A DNA stretch of 64,000 nt from Tepidibacter thalassicus DSM 15285 (GTDB lineage Bacteria > Bacillota > Clostridia > Peptostreptococcales > Peptostreptococcaceae), in assembly GCF_900129915.1 (NCBI RefSeq), contig NZ_FQXH01000007.1:1-64000 (forward strand), read 5' to 3'. The position numbers and the translations under genes are program-made. A model generated the notes under the pieces. That model worked only from the letters and a program-made list of their open reading frames with translations, had not been told where the DNA came from and did no database searches. Below, piece after piece: positions 57,462 through 64,000 of this stretch (position 1 is the first letter of the stretch; each line of letters starts with the position of its first letter).

Positions 57462-58025
57462 ATGAAATCATCAACATATACTATAATTGCAATATTGAGT
57501 TTATCCTTGACATTCGTGGGATGTGCAAATAAACAAGCTCAAGTCACGCCTACACCATCAAATCAAAATACCGGAATATATTCTCCAAATAGACAAGCTA
57601 ATTACCCAACTAATCCTTATACTGGATATATCGGAAAAAATATAATGCCAAGAAATATAACACGAAACTACAATACAAATCAACCTTTAACTACTAATTT
57701 AACTAATAGAAGTAATAAAATAGCTTCAAACTGTAATAAGCTATCTGGAGTTAATAATTGTACAGTTGCAATTTCAGGAGATACTTGTTTAGTTGGAGTA
57801 GACCTCGATAAAAATGTAGAAGGGAATTTAACTAACGATTTAAAAAATAAAATTAAATCTACTTGTAAAAATACAGATAAAAACATAAAAAAAGTCGTAG
57901 TTACTGCAGATGCAGATTTATATGAAAGGATAAAAAGAATTGGACAAGATATAAATTCAGGAAGACCTCTAACAGGTATAGGTAATGAAATTCAAGAAAT
58001 TATAAGAAGAGTAACTCCTAGATAA
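57462..58025 (+). CDS. YhcN/YlaJ-family sporulation lipoprotein
   Basis: A 187-residue lipoprotein. Signal peptide with lipobox FVGC (about residue 20), an Asn/Thr/Pro-rich linker, and a YhcN-like domain: RSNKIASNCNKLSGVNNCTV, GDTCLVGVDLDKNVEG and KKVVVTADADLYERIKRIGQ. Such proteins are found in the spore envelope. Start at the ATG at 57462, after AGGAGGTG. Confidence 0.88.
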   Translation: MKSSTYTIIAILSLSLTFVGCANKQAQVTPTPSNQNTGIYSPNRQANYPTNPYTGYIGKNIMPRNITRNYNTNQPLTTNLTNRSNKIASNCNKLSGVNNCTVAISGDTCLVGVDLDKNVEGNLTNDLKNKIKSTCKNTDKNIKKVVVTADADLYERIKRIGQDINSGRPLTGIGNEIQEIIRRVTPR

Positions 58026-58041
58026 CAAAATCTAAAAATCA

Positions 58042-58077
58042 AAAGCGAATTCTACAGAATTCGCTTTAATTTTTTTA
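58042..58077 (+). terminator. Terminator of the sporulation lipoprotein gene
   Basis: AAAGCGAATTC (58042-58052) pairs with GAATTCGCTTT (58057-58067), followed by AATTTTTTT. It also lies at the end of the converging dac gene. Confidence 0.87.
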
Positions 58078-59217
58078 TAATATTGTATTTACTACTTTCT
58101 GAAGCATTTTAAAATAACTTGCCTTTTTAACTTCTTTAGCTGATATTAAATCTGATTTTAAAATCATTTTATTATTGTGATATACTTGAATTTCTCCCAA
58201 TTTATCGCCTTTTTTTATAGGGAACTTAATTTCTTTATATATTTTTATTTTCTTTTTAAAATCTTTTTTGTCTCCTTTTTTGTTTAATACATGTAAATCT
58301 TCTTTACAAAGTAATTCTAAATATTCAGAGTCTGCCTTTTCTAATTTTATTTTACTAACTACATCATTTTTATTATATATTTTCATCGTTTCATAATTGG
58401 CAAATCCATAATTTAATAAAGAAGAAGCTTCTTTAAACCTATCTTTAGATGTTGGAGCACCTAAAACTACTGAAATAAGAGTTAAATTATCCCTAGTTGC
58501 AGAAGCTGCAAGACAAAATTTAGCTTCATTTGTAAATCCAGTTTTTATACCATTCGCTCCTTTATAAAATCTTATCAGTTTATTAGTGTTTACAAGTCCA
58601 ATTTTTTTCTTTTTCTTTCCTACAACTATCTCATCCATCCATATTGTAAGGTATTTATGGATATCTTTATATTTTAATAATTCCTTTGACATTAAAGCTA
58701 TATCGTATGCACTTGTATAATGATTTTCTACTGGAAGTCCATTTGTATTTACAAAATTTGTATCTTTCATTCCAAGTTCTTTTGCTTTTTCATTCATTTT
58801 CTTTACAAAAGCTTCTTCACTTCCATAAATATGTTCTGCCATGGCCACACATGCATCATTAGCAGAAGCTACTGCCATTCCTTTAAGTAATTGATCAACA
58901 GTTTTAACTTCTCCTGGCTCTAAAAAAAGTTGACTACCTCCCATACTTGATGCTTTTTCACTTATTGTAACTTTATCATCTAGCTTTATCCTTCCATCTG
59001 CAAGTGCTTCCATTGTTAAAAGCATAGTCATAATTTTTGTTACACTTGCAGGTGGAAGTTTTTCATGACTATTTTTCTCATAAAGAATTGTTCCGCTTTT
59101 AGCATCCATAAGTATTGCAGATTTAGCACTTAAATTTATATCTTCATTTGCTAATACCACAACTGTTTGTGATAATGTTAATAATAATGTTAAAAATAAA
59201 CATAACTTTCTTTTCAT
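58075..59217 (-). CDS. D-alanyl-D-alanine carboxypeptidase (DacF-like)
   Basis: A 380-residue penicillin-binding protein 5/S11 family enzyme. Signal peptide (LCLFLTLLLTLSQTVVVLAN), catalytic PPASVTKIMT (SxxK), SANDACVAMAE (SxN) and GANGIKTGFTNEA (KTG), then a C-terminal beta domain and an amphipathic end. It trims pentapeptides in the wall; the DacF subgroup acts in the spore cortex. Start at the ATG at 59217, 6 bp after GAGGTG. Confidence 0.93.
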   Translation of the reverse strand: MKRKLCLFLTLLLTLSQTVVVLANEDINLSAKSAILMDAKSGTILYEKNSHEKLPPASVTKIMTMLLTMEALADGRIKLDDKVTISEKASSMGGSQLFLEPGEVKTVDQLLKGMAVASANDACVAMAEHIYGSEEAFVKKMNEKAKELGMKDTNFVNTNGLPVENHYTSAYDIALMSKELLKYKDIHKYLTIWMDEIVVGKKKKKIGLVNTNKLIRFYKGANGIKTGFTNEAKFCLAASATRDNLTLISVVLGAPTSKDRFKEASSLLNYGFANYETMKIYNKNDVVSKIKLEKADSEYLELLCKEDLHVLNKKGDKKDFKKKIKIYKEIKFPIKKGDKLGEIQVYHNNKMILKSDLISAKEVKKASYFKMLQKVVNTIL

Positions 59218-59302
59218 TTTATTCACCTCATTTCATTTTTAGATATATTTTTACACTTTAAAGCTTTTATTATACAAAACTAGATTTGGTAAAAATAACA
59301 AC

Positions 59303-59341
59303 CAAAAAAAAGCTACAATCTTTAAAGATTGTAGCTTTTTT
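59303..59341. terminator. Terminator of the RNase J gene
   Basis: A perfect palindrome (AAAGCTACAATCTT and its complement, centred at 59322/59323) flanked by A- and T-runs, 8 bp after the RNase J stop codon; may act both ways. Confidence 0.9.
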
Positions 59342-59348
59342 AAAAAGT

Positions 59349-61013
59349 CTATACTTCCATGATTATAGGTAAAATCATCGGATTTCTCTTTGTTCTTTCA
59401 TAAAGATAATTTTTAAGTTCATCTTTTATAGTATTTTTGAGATATGCCCATTCTCTTATTTGTTTATTTTCACATTCTGTTAAAGCTTCTCTAACAACAA
59501 CTTTTGCTTTTTCTATTAAATCTTCTGATTCTCTAACATATACAAATCCTCTTGATATTATATCAGGTCCTGCTATAACCTTTCCATTTTCTTTAGCAAT
59601 AGTAACAACTACAACCATAAGACCATCTTCAGATAAGTGCTTTCTATCTCTCAATACTATATTTCCTACATCTCCTACTCCTAATCCATCTACAAGTATA
59701 TTTCCTGAAGGAACATATCCTCCTAATCTTGCACTATTTCTATCAAATTCAACTACACATCCAGTAGTTACTGTAAATATATTTTCTTTTGGCATTCCAA
59801 GCGATACTGCAAGTTCTGCATGCTGTTTTAAATGTCTATATTCTCCATGAACTGGCATAAAATATTTAGGTTTTACCAATCTATGCATTAACTTTAATTC
59901 TTCTTGACAAGCATGCCCTGATACATGTATATCTGCCAAATCATCATATATAACTTCTGCTCCTTTTTCAAATAACTGATTTATAACTTTTGATACAGTC
60001 TTTTCATTACCTGGTATAGGAGTAGCTGAAATTACTACTAAATCTCCTTTTTCTATTTCCATTTTTTTATGTTCAGATGATGCCATCCTAGAAAGCGCAG
60101 ACATAGGTTCTCCCTGTGAACCTGTTGTTATTATAACTAATTCATCATGTGAATAGTCATTTATTTCATTAAGATCTATCAATATATCTTCAGGAAGTGT
60201 TAAATACCCTAAATCTTTAGCAACATTCACTACATTTACCATAGATCTTCCAGATACAGCTACCTTTCTGTTGTATTTATATGCTGCATTTATTATCTGT
60301 TGAACTCTATGAATATTTGATGCAAATGTAGCCACTACTATTCTTCTTTTAGCATTTCTAAATATTTCATCAAGAGATGAACCAACTGTTCTCTCTGACA
60401 TTGCATAACCAGCTCGTTCAACATTTGTAGAATCAGCAAGCATCAATAAAACACCTTTTTTCCCAAGTTCTGCTATTCTATGAAAATCCATCACATCTTC
60501 ATCTATAGGAGTATAATCTACTTTAAAATCTCCTGTATGAAATATTGTTCCGATTTCAGTATGAATAGCTATAGAGCATGCATCTGGAATACTATGAGTT
60601 GTCTTAATAAACTCAACTTCCATAAAATTTAATTTAATTTTATCTTTAGGTTTTACTCTATTTAATTTTACATTATTTAATTTATGTTCTTTTAATTTAA
60701 CCTCAACAAGTCCTATAGTAAGTTTGGTTCCATAAACAGGTACATTTAACTTTTTCAATACATAAGGCAAAGCTCCTATATGATCCTCATGTCCATGAGT
60801 TAAAAATATTCCCTTTACCTTGTCTCTATTTTTTAATAAATAAGTTATATCAGGTATTACAATATCTATCCCAAGCATTTCATCTTCCGGAAAACTAAGA
60901 CCGCAATCTATCACAATTATCTCATCTTTATACTCTATAGCAGTCATATTTTTTCCTATTTCATTTAACCCTCCCAAAGGTATTACTTTTAATTTTGTAA
61001 ATTTTCTCACCAA
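59349..61013 (-). CDS. rnj: Ribonuclease J
   Basis: A 554-residue metallo-beta-lactamase/beta-CASP ribonuclease with 5'-3' exonuclease and endonuclease activity. VIPLGGLNEIGKNMTAIEY, IDCGLSFPE, the zinc motif LTHGHEDHIGALPY, TTHSIPDACSIAI, IFHTGDFKVDYTP and the late HVSGHACQEELKL are all intact. I prefer a TTG at 61013, 9 bp after AAGGAG; an ATG at 61022 sits directly on the site. Confidence 0.94.
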   Translation of the reverse strand: MVRKFTKLKVIPLGGLNEIGKNMTAIEYKDEIIVIDCGLSFPEDEMLGIDIVIPDITYLLKNRDKVKGIFLTHGHEDHIGALPYVLKKLNVPVYGTKLTIGLVEVKLKEHKLNNVKLNRVKPKDKIKLNFMEVEFIKTTHSIPDACSIAIHTEIGTIFHTGDFKVDYTPIDEDVMDFHRIAELGKKGVLLMLADSTNVERAGYAMSERTVGSSLDEIFRNAKRRIVVATFASNIHRVQQIINAAYKYNRKVAVSGRSMVNVVNVAKDLGYLTLPEDILIDLNEINDYSHDELVIITTGSQGEPMSALSRMASSEHKKMEIEKGDLVVISATPIPGNEKTVSKVINQLFEKGAEVIYDDLADIHVSGHACQEELKLMHRLVKPKYFMPVHGEYRHLKQHAELAVSLGMPKENIFTVTTGCVVEFDRNSARLGGYVPSGNILVDGLGVGDVGNIVLRDRKHLSEDGLMVVVVTIAKENGKVIAGPDIISRGFVYVRESEDLIEKAKVVVREALTECENKQIREWAYLKNTIKDELKNYLYERTKRNPMILPIIMEV

Positions 61014-61071
61014 TAAAATCATCTCCTTTTATATATAAATTCCTTATGTTACCCGTTCATTTTCTACATCA

Positions 61072-61101
61072 GGTAATAGCCCAGAACGTCCAACTATTAC
61101 C
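61072..61101 (-). promoter_or_regulatory. Stem-loop in the RNase J leader
   Basis: GGTAATAG (61072-61079) pairs perfectly with CTATTACC (61094-61101), with a comparatively GC-rich 14-base loop (TTGGACGTTCTGGG on the minus strand is mostly loop). It lies 58 bp ahead of the gene, without a T-run. Possible autoregulation site. Confidence 0.45.
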
Positions 61102-61228
61102 ATAGTACCTTTTTATTTTACCATATTTTTATATATCGTTAATAGAATAATTTTTGACAAACATATATTCTTTTGATATTCTCAAATAAATAGCATTTAT
61201 TTTAACTCCCTTATTTAAGGAGGTATTT

Positions 61229-61969
61229 ATGAAAGGTGTTACTCATTTTGCAATAGGAATACTAACAGCTATTGAAACTTCACTTTTAATCGATAAACCT
61301 CTAACTCCATCAGGATTTATATTTGCGTCAGTTTGTTCACTACTACCAGATATAGATGAACCTCATTCAATAATTTCAAATGCACTTATTAAAAGTTCTT
61401 TTTCTAAAACCATTTACAGATATACTCTCTATATAATTAATATGATTACTTTATTTATTTTAATATACATCAATAAAAATCTAATTCTAAATTTTATAAT
61501 AAGTTTTAGTATAATTATATTAATTGAAAACAAACTAAAACATATAATTTTGAGAAAATGTTTATTTTCTCTTTTATCTATTATATTATGCTTATCTTTA
61601 TACTATATAAAAGCACCTTTTCCATTTATATCATTATCTATATTCTTTGGAATAGCGCCATGGCTTAAACATAGAGGATTTACTCATAGTATTTTAGGTG
61701 CAATGTTTATGTATTATTTATTAAAAGAAATAGAAAAATTACTCGGTCTCGAATATATAGCACTATACGGATCTATTGGTTATTTATCTCATTTATTTTT
61801 AGGAGATATTTTTACAAAAATGGGTATACCAATATTTTATCCAATATCTAATAAAAAAATATCTCTAGGCTTTATAAAAGTCGGAAGTTTTATAGGAAAT
61901 ATATTTGAAGCTATATACATATTTATTTATTTTTTAATAATTATATATACTTTAAAATACAAAATTTAA
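61229..61969 (+). CDS. YdjM/DUF457-type membrane hydrolase
   Basis: A 246-residue polytopic membrane protein. MKGVTHFAIGILTAIETSL, SLLPDIDEPHSIIS and KHRGFTHSILGAMFMYY supply the conserved His/Asp residues of the LexA-binding/YdjM-like metal-dependent hydrolase family; six or so hydrophobic segments. AAGGAGGT precedes the ATG. Role unclear. Confidence 0.87.
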   Translation: MKGVTHFAIGILTAIETSLLIDKPLTPSGFIFASVCSLLPDIDEPHSIISNALIKSSFSKTIYRYTLYIINMITLFILIYINKNLILNFIISFSIIILIENKLKHIILRKCLFSLLSIILCLSLYYIKAPFPFISLSIFFGIAPWLKHRGFTHSILGAMFMYYLLKEIEKLLGLEYIALYGSIGYLSHLFLGDIFTKMGIPIFYPISNKKISLGFIKVGSFIGNIFEAIYIFIYFLIIIYTLKYKI

Positions 61970-62003
61970 TTTTTAAAAACCCCATGGCAAATGCCACGGG
62001 GTT
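61966..62003 (-). terminator. Terminator of fur (and of the convergent gene)
   Basis: AACCCC-A-TGGCA pairs with TGCCA-C-GGGGTT (61978-62003). On the minus strand TTTTTAAAAATT follows. It overlaps the fur stop codon. Confidence 0.82.
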
Positions 62004-62436
62004 ATTTGCAATCACTACATAAGCCAAAAAACTTCACATCGTGATCAAAAATCTTAAATCCGTAGTTTTTTTCTATTTGTTCTTCTAATGTATCAAGTAG
62101 ATCTTCTTCTACTTCTATTATTTTATTACATTTTTTACATATCAAATGATGATGATTATGTGATTCATTATTTATATTAAGCTCATATCTACAACATCCA
62201 TCATCTAAATTAAGCTTCGAAACAGCTCCTATATCATCTAATAATTGAAGTGTTCTATACACAGTAGCAAGCCCAATTTCAGGACACTGCTTTTTAACTA
62301 AATCATATATCTCTTCACTATTTAAATGTTGACCTTTACTCTTTAACATTATATCTACTATAGACCTTCTCTGTGGAGTTAACTTAAAACCTTCTTCTTT
62401 TAGCTTATTTTTTACAACCTCTATATAATTGTCCAT
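62002..62436 (-). CDS. fur: Fur-family metal/peroxide regulator
   Basis: A 144-residue regulator. Winged helix: LKEEGFKLTPQRRSIVDIML, GLATVYRTLQLLDDIGAVSK; metal domain with ESHNHHHLICKKCNKIIEVE and a final FGLCSDCK (two CxxC pairs of the structural zinc). Iron control of the neighbouring feoB suggests true Fur, but PerR cannot be excluded from sequence alone. Confidence 0.92.
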   Translation of the reverse strand: MDNYIEVVKNKLKEEGFKLTPQRRSIVDIMLKSKGQHLNSEEIYDLVKKQCPEIGLATVYRTLQLLDDIGAVSKLNLDDGCCRYELNINNESHNHHHLICKKCNKIIEVEEDLLDTLEEQIEKNYGFKIFDHDVKFFGLCSDCK

Positions 62437-62464
62437 TTAATCACCTACATTTTCAAATAATAAT

Positions 62465-62492
62465 ATTTTTCAATTAATATTTTATTGAAAAT
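62465..62492. promoter_or_regulatory. Inverted repeat upstream of fur
   Basis: TTTTCAAT (62467-62474) and ATTGAAAA (62484-62491) form an imperfectly spaced dyad about 30 bp ahead of the fur start. It could be a Fur/PerR-type operator; no clear textbook box is present. Confidence 0.35.
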
Positions 62493-62540
62493 ACAATAAT
62501 TTGTCAAGACCGCTAACTAATATACTGAAAATCAGATTTA

Positions 62541-62687
62541 TTACTTTTTACAATTAGTCTTTAAATTACACTTCTTACAACTACCATTACATTTAAAAAA
62601 TTCCAACAAACTTGTATAACATCTCGGACATCTCATATCTTTATTTTCTTTTATAGTATATCCACATGTAGGACATTTAATTTCCAC
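62541..62687 (-). CDS. Small cysteine-rich protein after feoB
   Basis: About 48 residues from a GTG at 62687 (after GAAGGTG): KCPTCGYTIKENKDMRCPRC, then EFFKCNGSCKKCNLKTNCKK. Two CPxC zinc-ribbon pairs and four further cysteines. It follows feoB after a terminator and probably belongs to the iron-uptake group; similar Cys-rich proteins accompany FeoB in other clostridia. Confidence 0.7.
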   Translation of the reverse strand: MEIKCPTCGYTIKENKDMRCPRCYTSLLEFFKCNGSCKKCNLKTNCKK

Positions 62688-62710
62688 AACAACACCTTCT
62701 TTCAAAATTA

Positions 62711-62751
62711 TTAAAAAGTCCCTATACTATTTCTATTATAGTATGGGACTT
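62711..62751 (-). terminator. Terminator after feoB
   Basis: AAGTCCC-ATACTAT pairs with ATAGTAT-GGGACTT (62716-62751, one bulge) and TTTTTAATAA follows on the minus strand. The Cys-rich gene lies beyond, so its expression may need read-through. Confidence 0.85.
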
Positions 62752-62758
62752 AAATAAA

Positions 62759-64000
62759 CTATATTACAAATAAAGCTAAAATTCCTCCAACTAAAAATGA
62801 GATTACAAAACTTCCTATCCATATAGCAACAGATTCCTTCCAACTTCTTTCCTTAAATATAACCATAATAGCTGCTATACAAGGAACAAATAACGTTATA
62901 ACTACTAAAGATATTAAAAGTTGAGCTGAATTTAGTACTCCTTGTGAAGCTAAATCAGTTAATCCTGCAGCTCCAAAATCTCTTCTTATAATTCCCATTA
63001 TAAAAGTTTGAGCAACTCTCGGATCTAATTTTAAGAAACCTTGCGTAATAGGTGCAAAAACTTTTATAATTGCATCTAATGCTTTAGTATCTTGAAGTAA
63101 AGTTATTATCGCTGCTCCAAGAACAAATAAAGGACCCGCTTCTAATATAAACATCTTCGACTTTACATAAGTCTTTTTTAAAATATTTGAAAATTTAGGT
63201 ATTCTAAGAGGCGGTAAATCTATTAATAAAGTTGTTGACTCACCTGGCATAAATTTATTCAAAAGTACTCCAACAATCCCGAATACTAATACTATTGTAA
63301 ATATATATATTAATGTATATTTAGCACCAAGAGATGCTATAAGTCCTGCTATAACTCCAAGCTGAGCTGAACATGGTATAGCAAGTCCAAGAAGCATTGT
63401 AGCTATAAACCTTTCTCTTTTTGAACCTAATATTCTAGTTGTCACCGTTGCCATTGTAACACAACCAAATCCTAATATTATAGGAATTATAGCTCTACCA
63501 TTTAATCCTATAAAAGTTAAAGCTCTATCTACTAATGTAGCAATCCTAGGGAGATACCCTGTATCTTCAAGAATTGATAAGAAAAAGTAAAACCCAACAA
63601 CTAAAGGAAGTAACAATCCAAAAAGATATATAGGTGCCATTGTTAAAACTCCAAATTCCCCTAAAAACAAATGTCCAATAAAAGTATCAAGAGGAATAAC
63701 TTTTCCTAAAGTATTCATAATAAAATGGTAATAATATTCTCCCATTATAACCTCTTCAGTTATACCAACTATAGTTTGAGCAACAAAGACTCCTATTGCC
63801 TGATATATTAAATATAAAGTAAATAAAAGTATAGGTATACCAGTTAAAGGTTGTACCATCCATCTTCCTAATTTAGTTTTAAGAGAAGCACCTTCATTAA
63901 TTTGTCTAACAGTCATCTCTATTATACTATCTATTCTAGATCTTCTTTTTGTATATATTTCCTCTCTTAACTTTGGAGCATTTTTTATATTATGTCTTTT
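62759..64000 (-). CDS. feoB: Ferrous iron transporter FeoB, C-terminal part (cut by window end)
   Basis: The last 413 codons of FeoB; the frame is open to the window edge and the GTPase domain lies outside. Visible are the transmembrane and gate motifs: LTGIPILLFTLYLIYQAI, LLLPLVVGFYFFLSILEDTG, YLPRIATLVDRALTFIGLNG, PIILGFGCVTMATVTTRI and GIIRRDFGAAGL. It imports Fe2+. The ATG at 63916 is internal, since KRRSRIDSIIEMTV reads straight through it. Confidence 0.94.
   Translation of the reverse strand, partial: KRHNIKNAPKLREEIYTKRRSRIDSIIEMTVRQINEGASLKTKLGRWMVQPLTGIPILLFTLYLIYQAIGVFVAQTIVGITEEVIMGEYYYHFIMNTLGKVIPLDTFIGHLFLGEFGVLTMAPIYLFGLLLPLVVGFYFFLSILEDTGYLPRIATLVDRALTFIGLNGRAIIPIILGFGCVTMATVTTRILGSKRERFIATMLLGLAIPCSAQLGVIAGLIASLGAKYTLIYIFTIVLVFGIVGVLLNKFMPGESTTLLIDLPPLRIPKFSNILKKTYVKSKMFILEAGPLFVLGAAIITLLQDTKALDAIIKVFAPITQGFLKLDPRVAQTFIMGIIRRDFGAAGLTDLASQGVLNSAQLLISLVVITLFVPCIAAIMVIFKERSWKESVAIWIGSFVISFLVGGILALFVI

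Overview
The window is about 28-30% G+C, with dense genes, strong Shine-Dalgarno sites and many Rho-independent terminators. A spore-forming clostridium-like Firmicute is the best fit: GerW/YtfJ-like and YhcN-like sporulation proteins, RNase J, ScpA/ScpB, FeoB and a clostridial type I-B CRISPR-Cas system are all present. I do not assign a species.

Layout. (1) 1-9525: the end of a CRISPR array, its leader and a complete type I-B locus on the minus strand (WYL regulator, cas6, cas8b/cst1, cas7/cst2, cas5, cas3, cas4, cas1, cas2). (2) 9646-13065: a SstT-type serine/threonine symporter and a NERD-nuclease/SF1-helicase protein. (3) 13606-48941: a complete 35.3-kb prophage of the HK97-capsid, long-tailed, siphovirus-like type. 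(4) 48942-64000: chromosome again, with an FAD oxidoreductase/iron-sulfur reductase pair, gerW, a DUF2953 protein, a polyamine operon (XRE-cupin regulator, speD, speE, speB), scpB/scpA/M50 protease, sporulation lipoprotein, D,D-carboxypeptidase, RNase J, Fur and feoB (cut by the window end).

The prophage sits inside the FAD oxidoreductase gene: its first 334 codons lie at 48936-49937 and its last 92 codons at 13326-13610. Joining the two at a shared 5-bp core (GCTTC on the plus strand) restores one reading frame of about 426 codons. The phage ends carry 17-bp inverted arms, as expected for attP of the adjacent large serine recombinase. From right to left the phage encodes: serine recombinase and lysogeny genes (plus strand); a switch with repeated ATACA-N3-TGTAT operators; early genes (antirepressor, DnaD-like initiator with internal iterons, DnaC-like loader, frameshifted Gam, RusA); an ArpU-like late regulator; a terminator-containing leader; HNH, terminase, portal, protease, capsid, connectors, tail proteins (with a -1 frameshift gpG/gpGT pair), tail tips, XhlA/holin/amidase; and finally a non-structural 'moron' zone with an unrecognised cytosolic plus membrane protein pair, an XRE protein, an FtsK-like ATPase and a replication-relaxation protein.

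Most notable: the separately promoted two-gene cassette at 16860-18424, whose ribosome-binding site can be masked only in read-through transcripts; two LexA-type boxes flanking a divergent promoter region in a phage whose repressor has no self-cleavage domain; the exact gene disruption by the prophage; and a speE gene whose Shine-Dalgarno site is separated from its ATG by a 14-bp stem.
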